Assembly (NCBI RefSeq): GCF_014639235.1
Contig: NZ_BMFU01000018.1
Span: 1-64,000 of the forward strand
Reading direction: 5' to 3'
DNA length: 64,000 nt
Source: Paenibacillus silvae
Lineage (GTDB): Bacteria; Bacillota; Bacilli; Paenibacillales; Paenibacillaceae
Position 1 is the first letter of the stretch, and the number at the start of each line of letters is the position of its first letter. Of this stretch, positions 26,215-35,311 are shown one piece after another. The position numbers and the translations under genes were made by a program. The notes below the pieces were generated by a model. That model was not told the DNA's origin, made no database searches, and saw nothing but the letters and a program-made list of their open reading frames with translations.

Positions 26215-29200
26215 TTGGCAAGATTTAGAGCTTTAATAATCAGAGTTTTTTTACCTATACTTGCAATTAGTACTGCTTTTTCACCATATTCATATGTTCA
26301 AGCTGTTGGCGGACCCGGGCCTTCAAAGCCAGAGTTACTCTCTAAATATATGGTACCAGCTACTGCATCAAAACAACAAAAGAAAATAGTACCCGTGGAA
26401 GGTGTAGCAAAAACTAATATTGGTATCTATATTTACCAAACTGATAACCTGAAATGGAGAGTTGATGGAGAATGTAATGATATTTTATTAAACAATGATT
26501 CCTCAAAAAATCTGCCTGTATCGTCAACGGTATGTATAAATCTGGATCTTGATAAAGAGGTGTATAAGCCTACTTCTTACATGGATAAGGATAACGAACC
26601 ACACTCGAAAGCAGAATTAGTTGAAACATCAATAAAACCACATTACATGGATGATACTCAATACTATGATCCTGACAGAAATATACCCAAACTTGTTTCA
26701 GTAGACTCTTTTAATGGGAATAATGCTATCTTCACCATGAAAATTGGTGGTGTTATACATCCAATAGAATCACGCGAATATAATCCACCTAAATGGTCAG
26801 CTGACTATATTTTTAATACAGACCTATACTGGAAAGGCCAAGCCGAAATAACCAAAGAAATCAACCTCACTCCCGGGGGACAAATCAGCTTAAACCAGAC
26901 AAAACAGCTGCAGGCTACCGTCAAAACCAAGACCGGGGATGGCAGCTTTGGTGCCGAAACCAATGTGAACACTGGCAGTGGAGGAACGACCACATGGGAG
27001 TCCTCCAATCCCGCAGTAGCAACCGTGAGCAGCTCGGGACTGGTGCAGGCAGTTAGCAAAGGAACGACATTTATTACGGTTTTGTGGAAGAAGGATGGAT
27101 TCGAATTAACGACCAGAACAGCCGTTGGTGTTGAACAGGAAACGGAAACCGGTGGCGGTGGAAGTGGAAGCTGCACCCCGCGTATTGGAGCACCAACTCC
27201 AGGTACAACGATGAACATGAGTGACCTCGAACCTAACGCTTCAGGTGTAATTAAGTCAGATAACAGAGACAATGAAATATTCAATGTATTAAAAGGCATT
27301 CCAACGTCCGAGTCTCTCTACACCAATGCCTTCGCCGATCAGTATCTTTTCAAACAAGCTTGGACGAAAATGAGCGGCAAAGTTACCTATGACTGCAGCG
27401 TTACAATCTCATATGCTAGAGAATGGACTGTGCCTGGACCAGAGATATGCGATGACCAAGGCTGCACGGATGGCACCCCTGAGCCCAGAAACGATACGGT
27501 GACGAAGCCATACAGCTTCCAGATAACAAGAGACTACTCCTACTGGAGCATCAGCAATCTTGAAGTGTACAAAATCGCCAAAACTACGATGAAGAACTAT
27601 GCTTTGCCGGGTGAAACGATTACGATGAATCCATCCGGTTATACTGCACCTGCGCTGGAATCCAGAAACGATTCCTCCGTTGCAAGCCATGTAAAGCCAG
27701 GACAAACCACCACCATATCATACACGCCTACCAAGCTAACAGGCAGCCTGAATTCACCCCCGGATGTACCGGACCATACAGACGTATTGAAGGGAATGGC
27801 TGAAGCCAACACACCGCAGAGTACTGTGAAAAATGACTTGGTAAAGTTTAACCATGCAACCATTATGAATGATGCGGAAACAACCAAAGACGGCCCGACA
27901 CCATCTCATATCCCGCCACCTGCAACGATTGGGCGGGACGTCTTGTACACACCGAATCTTCGAATTAGCAGTTCCCTGCCTAACAAGGCGAACACGGAAA
28001 GCTCGGGCCAGATCTACTATGAACTGCTGCCTGGCAATGTGAACGGCGGAGCCGACAAAGCGCTGCCGATCAACGGCATCAACACGGTTACTGTTCACAC
28101 TCCTGTCGTCAACTACGCTTGGGTGTCAGACGATCAACCGCATAATCAGAGAACGGTACATGACCCTACCCGGGCTGCACTTATTCTGGAGCGTGAGTTT
28201 ATTGTACGCACCCCTACATCGGGTCAGCATCTGGATGCCTCCGGTTATCCTGGCTACGGAAACAAAGACTATGCCAAATATTTCAGAATAAAGCAGGTCC
28301 GCTTCCCGTTTGATGTATACACTGCCGATCGAGCACGCTTCATCCCATCTCATACATGGATAGACATCCCCGTACAGCAGTTGGACACCCGTTTTTATCT
28401 TCCAGTATGGGTGGATGAAGGGAACTATACGATTGAGCTTCGCAATATAGCGGAGAATGCACCAGTCGACTTTACAGAGCAGCCGGACGCCAACACCAAT
28501 CTGGCACACCATACAGCAAGTGACAGAATACCTGTAGATGTGATTGGAAGATTGTATGATTTTCATGTCACCGACATCTCGGACTACAGCTGGGAGAATG
28601 TATTTCGCCAAGCCCCTGGCAGCCCTGAGCATACGGGCAACAGCTATTGGACAGGATTTCGCAACATTGATGGTGACCCCAGAAGCAATTTTGCACCCTT
28701 TGTGCTGCCCATCCGCCCCGGAAGCCATCCGGTGCAGGGTTTTGCGAATGTATCTGTGAAAACAGGCTATCACTTCAAGTTTGACCTCAAAACAAAAGGC
28801 AATATGTTTGGCAAACAGGACGGCATTAGAATCACACCTACGTTTTCCTTTATAAGCAAGGACGGGGCTTCCCGTCAGGACGTGGATCTCTATTATCATC
28901 GGGGACAGGAGCGTTTGATCCGGATTGGTTCTGCGCTGGATATGGAGAAACGTTTTGTCGTTTTGAATTCACGGCTTCGTAATGTGCCCGGCACAGAGTT
29001 AAGTGATGCAGCACGTTACGAATATACTTATGAACTCTCCGCAGAGGAAAGAAGCCGGAAATCGTTAGCGGAGCATATGATACAGGTGGTCACCCAGACT
29101 TCGCGTCAGAAAACATGGGCAGGACGTTACGACTGGATGATTCTGACGGCTCCAATTCGTACTCTCATTGGCCCCAAGACGAACCTGCCCGCAAGTGTCA

Positions 29201-29580
29201 ATGCAGATCGGGCCAACGCCGCGATTCAGCGGTGGTATGGAGAGTACAGTCTGCCAGCTGATGTGTACGCTGTGCCCAAGGGTACTAATCTGGAAACTCT
29301 GGCCAGAGAGAATACGTTAGATGAAAAGTCGAAACTATTTTTGAAAAACGGGTACATCATCGTTAATTTTAATATCGAAAGTCTACGCAACGGTAATACA
29401 GCGGCACCGCATTTACAGTATATCCATGCCCCACTCATGAACCAGTGGCAATTAGAAGGCTTTGATCGTTCACCTGCCAACAACAACAGCGGCAGGTGGC
29501 CGCTCAGTGATGGGGATATCCTCTTCTATGATGCAAGTCAGTCCAGCCGCAGCGACTTCCAGTCTCAGGTGCCACATTAA
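26215..29580 (+). CDS. Large secreted protein with a bacterial Ig-like (Big_2) domain, function unknown
   Basis: 1121 residues starting with TTG, 8 bases after a perfect AGGAGG. A signal peptide covers about residues 1-30 (ends VQAVGGPG). Residues 30-215 are an AT-rich-coded unknown region. Residues 222-310 look like a Big_2 Ig-like domain (TTWESSNPAVATVSSSGLVQ, then GTTFITV). A Gly-rich GGGGSGS hinge follows, then about 800 residues of beta-rich sequence that I cannot assign with certainty; a Paenibacillus/Clostridium domain of unknown function (DUF5704-like) is possible from memory. No sortase motif or membrane anchor is seen, so it may be held by the SLH partner encoded 16 bases upstream. 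Confidence 0.8.
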   Translation: MARFRALIIRVFLPILAISTAFSPYSYVQAVGGPGPSKPELLSKYMVPATASKQQKKIVPVEGVAKTNIGIYIYQTDNLKWRVDGECNDILLNNDSSKNLPVSSTVCINLDLDKEVYKPTSYMDKDNEPHSKAELVETSIKPHYMDDTQYYDPDRNIPKLVSVDSFNGNNAIFTMKIGGVIHPIESREYNPPKWSADYIFNTDLYWKGQAEITKEINLTPGGQISLNQTKQLQATVKTKTGDGSFGAETNVNTGSGGTTTWESSNPAVATVSSSGLVQAVSKGTTFITVLWKKDGFELTTRTAVGVEQETETGGGGSGSCTPRIGAPTPGTTMNMSDLEPNASGVIKSDNRDNEIFNVLKGIPTSESLYTNAFADQYLFKQAWTKMSGKVTYDCSVTISYAREWTVPGPEICDDQGCTDGTPEPRNDTVTKPYSFQITRDYSYWSISNLEVYKIAKTTMKNYALPGETITMNPSGYTAPALESRNDSSVASHVKPGQTTTISYTPTKLTGSLNSPPDVPDHTDVLKGMAEANTPQSTVKNDLVKFNHATIMNDAETTKDGPTPSHIPPPATIGRDVLYTPNLRISSSLPNKANTESSGQIYYELLPGNVNGGADKALPINGINTVTVHTPVVNYAWVSDDQPHNQRTVHDPTRAALILEREFIVRTPTSGQHLDASGYPGYGNKDYAKYFRIKQVRFPFDVYTADRARFIPSHTWIDIPVQQLDTRFYLPVWVDEGNYTIELRNIAENAPVDFTEQPDANTNLAHHTASDRIPVDVIGRLYDFHVTDISDYSWENVFRQAPGSPEHTGNSYWTGFRNIDGDPRSNFAPFVLPIRPGSHPVQGFANVSVKTGYHFKFDLKTKGNMFGKQDGIRITPTFSFISKDGASRQDVDLYYHRGQERLIRIGSALDMEKRFVVLNSRLRNVPGTELSDAARYEYTYELSAEERSRKSLAEHMIQVVTQTSRQKTWAGRYDWMILTAPIRTLIGPKTNLPASVNADRANAAIQRWYGEYSLPADVYAVPKGTNLETLARENTLDEKSKLFLKNGYIIVNFNIESLRNGNTAAPHLQYIHAPLMNQWQLEGFDRSPANNNSGRWPLSDGDILFYDASQSSRSDFQSQVPH

Positions 29581-29681
29581 GCAGGCATCGTACTACAGGA
29601 TCACTTTAGACGGGATATAGCCATGTATAAATATAAGATGGACCATTCAGGTTTAGATCGGAATATATACGTCTTAAACAT

Positions 29682-29745
29682 CAACAGGGTTATCCAGAAC
29701 AAGTTCATGCAATTCATGAACTCACTTCAGATAACCCTGTTCTCT
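29682..29745. terminator. Possible terminator between converging operons
   Basis: AACAGGGTTATC (29682-29693) pairs with GATAACCCTGTT (29730-29741), and a second stem GTTCATG/CATGAAC lies inside. The T-rich tails on both sides are modest. It separates the surface-protein operon from the converging ABC importer operon. Confidence 0.65.
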
Positions 29746-29766
29746 TGTACCTTTTAAATCATCGGC

Positions 29767-30606
29767 TTATCGACTGCCTGCCAGAACCTCTATACGCTCA
29801 CGCATCTGCACCCGGTCTCTCAATGCTCGCAGGGACAATGCGGAGGACATCAGTCCTCGGGTATATCCATGGTTTGCTGAACTGGTCAACTTAGAGCTGT
29901 CTACAATCTCCACCACTTTCCCTTCATGCATTACAGCAATGCGATCGCTTACCTGCTGCACCACCGCAAGATCATGTGAGATGAAAATGGAGGAACCTCC
30001 TGTCTCCCTTCGCAGCTCAATCAACAAATCGAGAATCTGCTGCTGAATGGAAACGTCAAGTGCCGAGGTAGCCTCATCATACAGAATGACATCCGGACGC
30101 AAACCGATCGCACGAGCAATGACCGCTCGCTGCTGCTGCCCACCGCTTAGCTCATGCGGATATTTATCCGCATCCGCAGCAGACAAACCGACCCGCTCAA
30201 GCAGAACCCGCATCTCCTGAACGGCCTGCTCCCGCTTCATCATTTTATAATTCAACAGCGGTTCGCAGATAAACCTGCCTACCTTCATACGTGGGTTAAA
30301 TATTGCCGCAGGCTCCTGAAACACCATCTGAATCTGTTTGCGCATCTGTCGCAGCTTCTCACCCTTCAGACGAGTGATCTCTTGCTGACGATACCAGATC
30401 TCCCCTGAAGTCACCTGTTCCAGTTGAGTTACACATTTCGCGAGAGAGCTTTTGCCGCTTCCGCTCTGTCCGACAATCCCCAGACATTCCCCCGGATATA
30501 ATTCCAGATTTATGTTTTGCAGCGCCTGAACAGACTGCTGCCCTTTCAAATCATAGGTTTTGCATACCTGATTTAACTTCAAAATAGGCCATCGGTTATC
30601 TGTCAT
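29767..30606 (-). CDS. ABC transporter ATPase, nickel/peptide type (NikE/DppF-like)
   Basis: About 279 residues. Walker A is GIVGQSGSGKSS, the signature is LSGGQQQRAVIARAI, and Walker B is VILYDEATSALD. It is one of two ATPases of the importer and hydrolyses ATP together with the NikD-like subunit. The ATG at 30604-30606 (MTDNRWPIL) has GGAGGAGG 6 bases upstream and overlaps the end of the NikD-like gene by 11 bases; a longer frame to 30660 is less likely. It is the last gene of the cobalamin-riboswitch operon. Confidence 0.92.
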   Translation of the reverse strand: MTDNRWPILKLNQVCKTYDLKGQQSVQALQNINLELYPGECLGIVGQSGSGKSSLAKCVTQLEQVTSGEIWYRQQEITRLKGEKLRQMRKQIQMVFQEPAAIFNPRMKVGRFICEPLLNYKMMKREQAVQEMRVLLERVGLSAADADKYPHELSGGQQQRAVIARAIGLRPDVILYDEATSALDVSIQQQILDLLIELRRETGGSSIFISHDLAVVQQVSDRIAVMHEGKVVEIVDSSKLTSSANHGYTRGLMSSALSLRALRDRVQMRERIEVLAGSR

Positions 30607-31423
30607 GCATATCCTCCTCCAACTCAGGTACAGCATCCAGCAGCCTACGCGTGTATTCATGCGAGGGAGAAGATATGACGTCCATCGTATCCCCTAGCTC
30701 CACCAGTCTGCCATCCAGCATCACAGCGATGCGGTCAGCCATATGAGCCGCAACAGCCATATTGTGTGTCACCATGATCAGGCCTGTTCCCTGTTCAGCA
30801 CAGAGCCTGCTCAATTCGCTCAGCACTTCGTTCTGGGTCGTAACGTCCAGTGCGCTGGTGGGCTCATCTGCCAGTAACAGCTCAGGCTCCAGCGAAGCCG
30901 CCATTGCGATTGCAGTACGCTGCTTCATCCCGCCACTAAGCTGGGAAGCATAGGAACGCATCACCCGTTCGGGATCATTCAGCCCCATACTCGCCAATGT
31001 CCGAACAGCCAGCTCCTGAGCATCTTTGCGGGATATCGGAAGATGAGCACGAATCGCTTCCACATACTGGCTCCCGATACGGCGAATCGGATTAAGGTAT
31101 GCCCCGCTGTCCTGGAACACCATCGCTATTCGTTTACCGCGCACCCTCTGCCAATCCATCTTCCGAGTATTGTTACTGAACAGCATCTGCTCCCGAAAAA
31201 CAATCTCTCCGCTCGTATATCTCCCGCCTGCTGGCAGCAGTCCCAGCACTGCCCTAAGCAAGGTGGACTTCCCGCTGCCACTCTCACCTACGATGCCAAT
31301 GATCTCCCCCGGGTTCATGGAAAAAGACACATTGTGCAAGGAAGCAGTGCCCTCCTTATAGCTGACAGACAGATTCGTTACCTCAAGCAACGGTGTCCCT
31401 GCCACTCGTCCCGACATGCTCAC
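30596..31423 (-). CDS. ABC transporter ATPase, nickel/peptide type (NikD/DppD-like)
   Basis: 275 residues. Walker A is GIVGESGSGKST, the signature is LSGGMKQRTAIAMAA, and Walker B is LLLADEPTSALD. The C-terminal part has the extra region typical of peptide/nickel ATPases. The GTG start overlaps the stop of the binding-protein gene by 4 bases (GTGA), with AAGG 7 bases upstream; an in-frame ATG at 31417 is an alternative. It partners with the NikE-like ATPase. Confidence 0.92.
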   Translation of the reverse strand: MSMSGRVAGTPLLEVTNLSVSYKEGTASLHNVSFSMNPGEIIGIVGESGSGKSTLLRAVLGLLPAGGRYTSGEIVFREQMLFSNNTRKMDWQRVRGKRIAMVFQDSGAYLNPIRRIGSQYVEAIRAHLPISRKDAQELAVRTLASMGLNDPERVMRSYASQLSGGMKQRTAIAMAASLEPELLLADEPTSALDVTTQNEVLSELSRLCAEQGTGLIMVTHNMAVAAHMADRIAVMLDGRLVELGDTMDVISSPSHEYTRRLLDAVPELEEDMHDR

Positions 31424-33033
31424 TGCTCAACCTTGATATTGCGATCCAGCAGATAGAAGTCAATCGGGTACATCGTTGCACCCTTCACATTACTTTTGCT
31501 GACAATATTAATCGGTGTATAGGTCACAAACATATATGCGGCATCGTCCAGAATAATCTGCTGTGCTTCTGCGGCAAGGGCGTACCGTTTCTCTACATCA
31601 AACTCCGAATGAAGACGCTGGATGATATCATCCAACTTCGGATTGCTGTACCCGCCAACATTCCACTCTGCCCCGGTCTTGAAATAAAAGTCAAGAATAT
31701 ACTGCGGGTCACCCGTAATCCCGGTATTAATGCTCGTCAGGGCGAGATCATAATTTCCACTCTTCTGATGATCTGTAAGATCTTCATATGAAGTCAGCTC
31801 CAGTCCGACGCCAATCTCTTTAAGCTGAGACTGCATTGCCGTTGCCACAATGGAATCCGACTCATACGCCGAGTTAAGAATGAGCTGTAGAGACAGCTTT
31901 TTCCCATCCTTCTCCCGAATACCGTCCCCGTCTGTATCCTTGTAACCTGCCTCATCCAGCAGCTGTTTTGCTTTTGCAGGCTCGTAATTATATCCGCTCA
32001 GCTTGTCGTACCCGAAAGGCAAGGCAGATGTAAATGGCCCTTTGGCTGCCTGTCCGCCAACCAGCGTACTTGCATACATCTCCCGATCAATCCCGTAAGA
32101 GATGGCACGGCGTACCTTCACATCACTCAGCAACGGATGAGTCGTATTAAACCATACGAACTGTGTACGCAAGCTAGGAATTTCATCAATCGTATATTGA
32201 GTTTTGTCCTGAAAAAGAGACAAGCTGCTGCGGCCTATATTACTTGCGACATCAATCTCCCCTGATTGCAACGCGAGCGCACGTGTGCTGTCATCCTTGA
32301 TATACTTCAAGGTCATCGTGTCCAGGTCTGCCGCGCCACCCCAGTATCCTTCATATTTTTTGACCTTGATCTCCTGATCCGGTATGTATCCGGTAACCAT
32401 GAACGGCCCGGTAGCAATCGGCTCACTCTTGAACTTCGACGTATCTGCGCTGGTATCTACAATAATGAACAGCGGCTCGGCAATGTTGCCCAGAAGAGAG
32501 GCATCCGGCTCTGTGGTTTTAATCGTAAGGTCCTGCCCGTTAGCCGTCATGGAAGCAATCGGCAGTGTAGATTGACCCCGCTCATTCAGCGAGATGGAAC
32601 GTTCAATCGATTTTTTGACCGCGTCAGCCGTTACCGGATTGCCATTATGGAATGTAACCCCGTCACGAATGTGGAAATGCCACGTTGTGTCGTCGACTCG
32701 CTCCCACTTGTCCGCCAGCTTGGGAACCATCTTCATATGTTCATCGAACTGGATCAGCGTCTCCCCGATCGCAGCCCGTGCCAGCGTCCACCCGTTCCAC
32801 TCCTCGGCAGGATCAAGGCTGCTGCCCAGCCAGAACAATGCCACATTCAGATGTGATTTCTTGCCTGCAGTACCTGTGCCGCCCGCATCTGCACCTGATG
32901 ATTTTCCCGCATTCTCTGCTGCATTCGATGATGATGAAGCCGATGAATTTGGATTGGTACCGCAAGCAGCCAGCACCAGAACAACCAGCATGGATATGAG
33001 AGCAAACAACCCTATTCTTTGAACCTTGCTCAT
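31420..33033 (-). CDS. Solute-binding lipoprotein, ABC family 5 (nickel/peptide type)
   Basis: 537 residues. The lipoprotein signal peptide has its lipobox at LAAC with lipidated Cys24, followed by a Ser/Ala/Gly linker of about 35 residues. The mature part has the family 5 fold: LADKWERVDDTTWHFHIRDG and VTFHNGNPVTADAVKKSIER are its signature. Such proteins bind peptides, nickel or cobalt chelates, or haem. The cobalamin riboswitch at the operon head makes a cobalt-related or corrinoid-related ligand the best guess, but the sequence does not prove it. It lies between the permease and ATPase genes. Confidence 0.9.
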   Translation of the reverse strand: MSKVQRIGLFALISMLVVLVLAACGTNPNSSASSSSNAAENAGKSSGADAGGTGTAGKKSHLNVALFWLGSSLDPAEEWNGWTLARAAIGETLIQFDEHMKMVPKLADKWERVDDTTWHFHIRDGVTFHNGNPVTADAVKKSIERSISLNERGQSTLPIASMTANGQDLTIKTTEPDASLLGNIAEPLFIIVDTSADTSKFKSEPIATGPFMVTGYIPDQEIKVKKYEGYWGGAADLDTMTLKYIKDDSTRALALQSGEIDVASNIGRSSLSLFQDKTQYTIDEIPSLRTQFVWFNTTHPLLSDVKVRRAISYGIDREMYASTLVGGQAAKGPFTSALPFGYDKLSGYNYEPAKAKQLLDEAGYKDTDGDGIREKDGKKLSLQLILNSAYESDSIVATAMQSQLKEIGVGLELTSYEDLTDHQKSGNYDLALTSINTGITGDPQYILDFYFKTGAEWNVGGYSNPKLDDIIQRLHSEFDVEKRYALAAEAQQIILDDAAYMFVTYTPINIVSKSNVKGATMYPIDFYLLDRNIKVEQ

Positions 33034-33050
33034 GCCTTTACTTCCCCCTG

Positions 33051-33884
33051 TTACGCTGTATTTTTCTTGGGATCAAGCACATCTCGCAAACTGTCTCCCA
33101 GCAAATTAAAAATGATCACGGTACTGAATATCGCCAGCCCCGGATAAATTAACAGCCACGGTGCTGTCTGCAAATATCGTCTGCCTTCATTCAACATTGC
33201 TCCCCACTCGGGGTCTGGAGGCTGAGCCCCAAGTCCAAGAAAGGACAAGCCCGAGATCGAGAGCATCATGCCCCCCACATCCATCATGGCCATTACGATT
33301 AAGGGCGACAGCATATTTGGCAGAATCGTGCTGCCGATGATCTGAATTTTGCGTGCACCGCTGAAGGCTGCGGTGGTGACGAATTCTTTTTGCTGAAGAG
33401 CAATAACCAGACTTCGGGCCATCCGCGCATACTTTGCCCACCAGACAACGGAAAGCGCCACGACCGTGTTAAACAGACCCGGACCCAACATCCCGACCAC
33501 AGCAATGGCAAAAATCAAACCCGGAAACGCCATCAGCGTATCACACAGCCGCATCATGATTGTATCCGTCACCCCTCTTGCAAAACCGGCAATTGCACCG
33601 ATCACAACACCGAGAGTGAACACAATACCAATCATCATGAACGTAAGCAGCAGCGACGTCCTTGCTCCATACAGCAGGCGGGACAGAACACAGCGCCCGA
33701 GCTGGTCTGTACCAAGCGGATATTCCAGGCTGGACGGCTGCAGCACCTGGGTGAAATTCGCAGCGAGTGGATCATGCGGCGCGAATAGCGGACCCACGAT
33801 AGCCAGAATGATCCAGCCTGCGGTCAGAGACAGCAGAAACATAAATGTGCGACGCTCCGTCAGCATCCATCGAATGCTGCGCAT
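33051..33884 (-). CDS. ABC transporter permease, nickel/peptide type (NikC/DppC-like)
   Basis: 277 residues with a short cytoplasmic N-terminus, the N-terminal DppC region (LAANFTQVLQPSSLEYPLGTDQLGRC) split here as LAANFTQVLQ and EYPLGTDQLGR, and five to six membrane helices. The EAA-like loop reads TAAFSGARKIQIIGSTILPN. The ATG follows the NikB-like stop codon directly with no gap, so translation is coupled. It forms the channel together with the NikB-like permease. Confidence 0.92.
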   Translation of the reverse strand: MRSIRWMLTERRTFMFLLSLTAGWIILAIVGPLFAPHDPLAANFTQVLQPSSLEYPLGTDQLGRCVLSRLLYGARTSLLLTFMMIGIVFTLGVVIGAIAGFARGVTDTIMMRLCDTLMAFPGLIFAIAVVGMLGPGLFNTVVALSVVWWAKYARMARSLVIALQQKEFVTTAAFSGARKIQIIGSTILPNMLSPLIVMAMMDVGGMMLSISGLSFLGLGAQPPDPEWGAMLNEGRRYLQTAPWLLIYPGLAIFSTVIIFNLLGDSLRDVLDPKKNTA

Positions 33885-34823
33885 CTAGACATCCACATCC
33901 AGTTGAATGCGTGGATCACGCAGATGTGTCCACAGATCAACAAGCAGATTCAATGTGACATAGATGATCGCCATCCACATGACATACCCCTGTATCAACG
34001 GATAATCCCGTGTAAAAATCGCATCCACCGCCATCTGGCCTACACCCGGCCATACGAACAAGCTCTCCACAATCACTGCCCCGCCAAGCAATGCTCCGGT
34101 TGTCATGCCCAGAAGGGTTACAATCGGCAGCATCGCATTGGGCAGTATATGTCGCCACATAATGATCGACTCCTTTACCCCTCTCGCTCTTGCTCCTACC
34201 ACATAATTCTGGCTGGTCTCCTCCAGCAGAACTACGCGAATCTGCCTGCTGTACTGGGCAATCAACGGAATAGCCAGTGTGACTGCAGGCAGAATAAGGC
34301 TTGTCCAGCCCGAGCTGCCCATGACGGGCAGCAGCTTCAGCTGCACACCAAACACCAGCATCAGCAGCATGCCCAGCCAGAAGCCGGGCATCGACAGACC
34401 GGCAAACGAAAACAGCCGAATCAAAGCATCCAGCAGCCGGTTCCGATGCACAGCCGCAAGTATCCCTAACGGAAAAGAGATCAGAATAACGAGCAGCATC
34501 GCACCTCCTGTTAACCACAGCGTAGCAGGCAGTCTTGCCATCAAAACGTCCAGAACCGGGCGTCCGTATTTATATGAGGTACCAAAGTCTCCGGTAACCA
34601 CCTGTGCAAGCCACGTTCCGTATCTCACCAGAAATGGCTGATCCAGTCCCAGTTCAGATCTCACCTGTCTGACGAGCTCATCCGAAGGCGTAACTCCTGT
34701 GGACATCAGCATTAACCTTGCAGGGTCTCCCGGAGACAGATAAGTTAACAGGAACGTCAGAAATGTAATGCCAAACAGAACGGCGACCAGCTGTAATAAT
34801 CGTTTAATGATGTACCTGCCCAA
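33885..34823 (-). CDS. ABC transporter permease, nickel/peptide type (NikB/DppB-like)
   Basis: About 312 residues with six membrane helices. The family signature near the N-terminus is RYIIKRLLQLVAVLFGITFL, then LLTYLSPGDPAR. The EAA-like loop is ARARGVKESIIMWRHILPN. First gene of the operon. The start is uncertain: TTG at 34823 gives the usual family N-terminus and has GGAAGGG upstream; a GTG at 34877 would add 18 residues but would lie against the riboswitch terminator. The operon order B-C-A-D-E differs from the usual nikABCDE. Confidence 0.9.
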   Translation of the reverse strand: MGRYIIKRLLQLVAVLFGITFLTFLLTYLSPGDPARLMLMSTGVTPSDELVRQVRSELGLDQPFLVRYGTWLAQVVTGDFGTSYKYGRPVLDVLMARLPATLWLTGGAMLLVILISFPLGILAAVHRNRLLDALIRLFSFAGLSMPGFWLGMLLMLVFGVQLKLLPVMGSSGWTSLILPAVTLAIPLIAQYSRQIRVVLLEETSQNYVVGARARGVKESIIMWRHILPNAMLPIVTLLGMTTGALLGGAVIVESLFVWPGVGQMAVDAIFTRDYPLIQGYVMWMAIIYVTLNLLVDLWTHLRDPRIQLDVDV

Positions 34824-34881
34824 TGAACAAAACGCCCTTCCCGATGTAATGCATACATATAACGCCATTTTCTGCACATTC

Positions 34882-34925
34882 CAAAAAGGCGTCCCTCTCC
34901 GTTGTACTGGATAAGGACGCCTTAA
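34882..34925 (-). terminator. Terminator of the cobalamin riboswitch
   Basis: On the minus strand AAGGCGTCC pairs with GGACGCCTT across an 18-base loop, followed by a run of T. It lies about 80 bases after the B12 box and just before the first gene. This is the expression platform expected for a transcription-terminating riboswitch. Confidence 0.8.
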
Positions 34926-34994
34926 ATAAACAGATTTTCAGAAAAAATCATGCTCTTTAAACACCTTCCTATCTCCCGTAGGGTACTGCTGTGT

Positions 34995-35185
34995 TTGTCA
35001 AACCTGGCAGGTCTCCTGGCTTCAGCGTCATTGCCATAACAGCTCCTTCCCGGTCTGTTCCAGACCAGTGGATATGCTGCTAGACTCCTCTGTTACAGTG
35101 GCGGGACCGCGCCGGCATCACACCGGACTTCCCTTTTAAGCTTCTGCCCCGGCGGGGCAGAGCACCAAGCTCCACATATTCAATT
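34995..35185 (-). promoter_or_regulatory. Cobalamin riboswitch
   Basis: On the minus strand the conserved core is clear. It includes AAGGGAA followed by CCGGTGTGATGCCGG, then a GCGGTCCCGCCACTGTAA segment, and finally the B12 box AGCCAGGAGACCTGCC at 35006-35021. These elements occur in the standard order and spacing of adenosylcobalamin riboswitches. Ligand binding should favour the downstream terminator and shut off the ABC importer when cobalamin is plentiful. A TATAAT (35207-35212) upstream is a candidate -10 box, without a convincing -35. Confidence 0.95.
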
Positions 35186-35311
35186 AAGTCGTAGTATCAA
35201 TTCAAAATTATACAAAAAGGATTGCACTTCTGTATCAGTATAGCGGCATGCCGATTAATGTTCAAAACTTTTATTTCAAAATTAAAATCCTGGATACCGC
35301 TAATTACGAAT

